Part shown: piece after piece, positions 6,482-7,875 of the stretch
Layout: each line of letters opens with the position of its first letter
Position numbering within the stretch: the stretch's first letter is position 1
Assembly: GCA_003168235.1 (NCBI GenBank)
Contig: PMSZ01000501.1
Span: forward strand, 1 to 7,875
Source: Acidobacteriaceae bacterium
GTDB lineage: Bacteria; Acidobacteriota; Terriglobia; Terriglobales; Acidobacteriaceae
DNA length: 7,875 nt
Direction of reading: 5' to 3'
Made by a program: the position numbers and the translations under genes
The notes under the pieces: generated by a model
Told to the model about the DNA's origin: nothing
The model's database searches: none
The model's input: only the letters and a program-made list of their open reading frames with translations

Positions 6482-6567
6482 AAACCGGCTTGCGCGGCCT
6501 TCTTGATGGCGTCGTAAACCACCAGGACCACGATCACGCCGATCACTGCTGCCACGAGACCATACAT
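6478..6567 (-). CDS. possible 29-residue single-pass membrane microprotein
   Basis: A short open frame reads MYGLVAAVIG, then VIVVLVVYDA, then IKKAAQAGF. Residues 4-18 are almost entirely hydrophobic and would span the membrane once, and a short Lys-Lys-containing tail follows. The frame is closed upstream by an in-frame TAG and ends in TAG at 6480-6478, overlapping the stop of the convergent sigma-54 activator by two bases. It fills nearly all of the gap between the activator and the divergent hydrolase. Against it, no strong Shine-Dalgarno sequence precedes the ATG, and very short hydrophobic frames arise by chance. I do not recognise a family. The tidy fit between neighbours and the membrane-protein composition make it worth listing. 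Confidence 0.4.
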   Translation of the reverse strand: MYGLVAAVIGVIVVLVVYDAIKKAAQAGF

Positions 6568-6598
6568 GTTGAGCCGTGCCTAAGGTCGACTGTTCGGT

Positions 6599-6604
6599 TA
6601 CAAT
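6599..6604 (+). promoter_or_regulatory. candidate -10 element upstream of the hydrolase operon
   Basis: TACAAT matches five of six bases of the -10 consensus and lies 10 bp before the ATG at 6615. No matching -35 is found at 16-18 bp. If it is used, transcription would start around 6611 and the message would be nearly leaderless. Confidence 0.3.
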
Positions 6605-6614
6605 CCTCAGGCAC

Positions 6615-7325
6615 ATGAACCGCGAATATAACAGGCAATACAGCCACGAACTCGGTCGCGATATGGAATCGCTCGTCTATGGCCACGCCGGCCAACCGAT
6701 CCTCGTTTTTCCCACCTCCATGGGACGGTTTTTTGAATACGAAGATGCGGGAATGATCCGCGCCCTCGCCGGAAAGCTCGAAGCCGGCGAAATACAGGTC
6801 TTCTGCGTCGAAGGCGTCGACGGCGAGAGCTGGTACAACAAAAACGTACACCCCGGATCGCGCATCTGGCGCCATGTGCAGTATGAGCGCTACGTCACCA
6901 ACGAATTTCTCCCCTACCTGAAGTGGAAAAACTGGGCCCCGCAGGTCGCCGTTACCGGATGCAGCTTCGGAGGTTATCAGGCGTTCAATTTTTCCATGCG
7001 CCATCCCGACTTGGTTTCGGCGTGCGTCACCATGAGCGGAAGTTTCGAGATCAAAAGCTTCCTCGACGGTTACTACGACGATAACGTTTACTTCAACAAT
7101 CCGCCGGACTACCTTTCGGGCATGAGCGACAACTGGTTCCTGAGCCGCATCCGGCAGATGAAAATTGTGCTCGGAACGTCGGACTGGGACATGTGCCTCG
7201 ACGCCAATGTAAAGATGTCCGCGATTCTCCACGGCAAAGGCATCCCCCACTGGCTCGATATTTACGGCGACAACAGCAAGCACGACTGGCCGCTCTGGCA
7301 GCGTATGGCGGTAAAGTATTTTTGA
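6615..7325 (+). CDS. esterase-family alpha/beta hydrolase
   Basis: This 236-residue cytoplasmic protein resembles the putative-esterase (esterase D / PF00756-like) branch of alpha/beta hydrolases. The nucleophile elbow is GCSFGG at 115-120, with Ser117 as the likely catalytic serine. His223 in KHDWPLW near the C-terminus is the likely catalytic histidine, and Asp190 or Asp192 in TSDWD is a candidate acid. Other family-like blocks are LVYGHAGQPILVFPTSMGRF (20-39) and a CVEGVDGESWYN segment (64-75). No signal peptide is present. The ATG at 6615 is chosen because MNREYNRQYS begins the family pattern. A GTG at 6576 would add 13 unconserved residues and put the -10-like sequence inside the gene. 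It is the first gene of a plus-strand operon, 25 bp ahead of the ABM gene. The substrate is unknown. Confidence 0.88.
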   Translation: MNREYNRQYSHELGRDMESLVYGHAGQPILVFPTSMGRFFEYEDAGMIRALAGKLEAGEIQVFCVEGVDGESWYNKNVHPGSRIWRHVQYERYVTNEFLPYLKWKNWAPQVAVTGCSFGGYQAFNFSMRHPDLVSACVTMSGSFEIKSFLDGYYDDNVYFNNPPDYLSGMSDNWFLSRIRQMKIVLGTSDWDMCLDANVKMSAILHGKGIPHWLDIYGDNSKHDWPLWQRMAVKYF

Positions 7326-7337
7326 TGCGGCTCAGCC

Positions 7338-7344
7338 GGAGGAG
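7338..7344 (+). promoter_or_regulatory. Shine-Dalgarno sequence fixing the GTG start of the ABM gene
   Basis: GGAGGAG ends 6 nt before GTG 7351. This is near-ideal spacing and supports GTG rather than a later ATG as the start. Confidence 0.75.
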
Positions 7345-7350
7345 CAAAAC

Positions 7351-7710
7351 GTGACCAAAAACACCGTCCGCTTCGTCGTCGATCTCAAGATCAACCCGGG
7401 GAAGCTCGATCCCTTCCAGCGCATCGCGCAATCGATGATCTCAGCCAGCCAGAAGGAACCGGGAACCCTCGGCTATGATTGGTATTTCAGCCCCGATCGT
7501 ACTCGTTGCCGGCTGCTCGAGACCTACTCCGACCAGAATGCCGTGCTTGCCCACATAAACGGTCCCGCGGTACGCGAGGGTGTGCCCAAACTCCTGGAAC
7601 TGGCAAGCGTAAGCGGCTTCGAAGTCTATGGCGACCCCGGAGAGACGGCGGCAAAGCAGCTCACCGCATTCGGCGCCGAGATTTTCCAGCTCTCGCAAGG
7701 CACCGATTAA
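7351..7710 (+). CDS. ABM (antibiotic biosynthesis monooxygenase-like) domain protein
   Basis: This 119-residue protein begins at GTG. It shows the ferredoxin-like alpha+beta dimeric-barrel pattern of ABM/YgiN-type proteins. A first strand TVRFVVDLKINPG (5-17) is followed by a helix ending at SQKEPGTLGYDWYFS (33-47), a strand with CRLLETYSDQNAVLAHI (53-69), and a closing strand GFEVYG (89-94). The EPGT and ETYxDxxAxxxH elements are the best family marks. About 25 residues beyond the domain form an extra C-terminal helix. Members include quinol and heme-related monooxygenases as well as many proteins of unproven activity, so no specific reaction is assigned. It sits 25 bp after the esterase and 28 bp before the ATP-grasp gene. 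Confidence 0.82.
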   Translation: MTKNTVRFVVDLKINPGKLDPFQRIAQSMISASQKEPGTLGYDWYFSPDRTRCRLLETYSDQNAVLAHINGPAVREGVPKLLELASVSGFEVYGDPGETAAKQLTAFGAEIFQLSQGTD

Positions 7711-7724
7711 TAAACGAACTCTTC

Positions 7725-7732
7725 AAGGGAGA
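7725..7732 (+). promoter_or_regulatory. Shine-Dalgarno sequence fixing the GTG start of the last gene
   Basis: AAGGGAGA ends 6 nt before GTG 7739. It supports a real gene start even though only 45 full codons are visible. Confidence 0.7.
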
Positions 7733-7738
7733 ATTACA

Positions 7739-7875
7739 GTGAAAAAAATCGGAATTCTTTTCGGCATGGAAAACACCTTCCCGCCCGCATTGGTCGAGAA
7801 GATCAACGGAATGAAAACCGGTGGCGTCTCGGCCGAGTTCGTGAAAATCGGCGGCATCCGCATGGATGAGCCGAA
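7739..7875 (+). CDS. probable ATP-grasp family protein, N-terminal part (truncated by window edge)
   Basis: Only the first 45 codons and two bases are present. The visible residues begin MKKIGILFGMENTFPPALV and continue through a VSAEFVKIGGIRMDEP segment (about residues 30-45). This matches the pre-ATP-grasp N-terminal domain of an uncharacterised RimK-like/ATP-grasp family that I recall beginning with this pattern and often followed by a DRIS motif. ATP-grasp enzymes form carboxylate-amine or similar bonds through an acylphosphate. None of the ATP-binding residues lie in the window, so the assignment rests on N-terminal resemblance alone. The GTG start with strong AAGGGAGA spacing, 28 bp after the ABM gene, places it in the esterase operon. 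Confidence 0.6.
   Translation, partial: MKKIGILFGMENTFPPALVEKINGMKTGGVSAEFVKIGGIRMDEP

Noticed and set aside
6564..6584. Sigma-54-like sequence (AGGCACG-N4-AACAT, minus strand) before the microprotein
   Set aside because: The -24 half is partial and the essential GC at -12 is absent.
6543..7283. 246-codon minus-strand frame opposite the hydrolase
   Set aside because: The plus strand has the catalytic GCSFGG and KHDW motifs, while the minus frame has no family pattern.
1..7875. CRISPR arrays, tRNA or rRNA genes, insertion sequences, attachment sites
   Set aside because: No regularly spaced repeats, cloverleaf or rRNA-like stretches, transposase motifs or terminal inverted repeats were seen.

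Overview
The window reads like a chromosomal segment from an acidobacterium, probably in or near the Terriglobia (Koribacter-like soil lineages). This assignment is inferred from recalled resemblance to protein families common in that phylum: the DUF2277 protein, the ribbon-helix-helix plus 150-residue hypothetical pair, and the PH-like protein inside the nuo operon. The DNA is moderately GC-rich, genes are tightly packed, and ATGA stop/start overlaps occur. No database search was possible, so all family names rest on recognised motifs.

Positions 1-1772 (minus strand) hold the start of a respiratory complex I operon: nuoA, a 114-residue PH-like protein, nuoC, and the first 136 codons of nuoD, which runs off the left edge. 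The expected nuoB is absent between nuoA and nuoC, and the PH-like gene sits in its place. A plausible sigma-70 promoter lies upstream of nuoA.

Positions 1911-2700 (minus strand) hold a two-gene unit. It consists of a small ribbon-helix-helix DNA-binding protein and an uncharacterised 150-residue protein with a clustered His/Asp motif, joined by an ATGA overlap. Two palindromes sharing the core TACC-N2-GGTA lie 16 bp apart at the start codon of the regulator and look like an autoregulatory operator. A DUF2277 gene (2843-3112) is transcribed divergently.

Positions 3113-3403 are non-coding, with a 12-bp palindrome and weaker inverted repeats. They lead into a 1025-residue sigma-54-dependent transcription activator (3404-6481) with about five tandem PAS domains, an AAA+ domain with an intact GAFTGA loop, and an FhlA-like Fis-type helix-turn-helix. 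It has no receiver domain or membrane segment, so it is probably a cytoplasmic one-component sensor. Its target promoter is not evident in the window.

Positions 6478-6567 (minus strand) may encode a 29-residue single-pass membrane microprotein, convergent with the activator. From 6615 to the right edge a plus-strand operon carries an esterase-family alpha/beta hydrolase, an ABM (antibiotic biosynthesis monooxygenase-like) small protein, and the first 45 codons of a probable ATP-grasp protein. The last two have GTG starts and strong Shine-Dalgarno sequences. This set suggests a small biosynthetic or modification pathway whose substrate cannot be read from the sequence.
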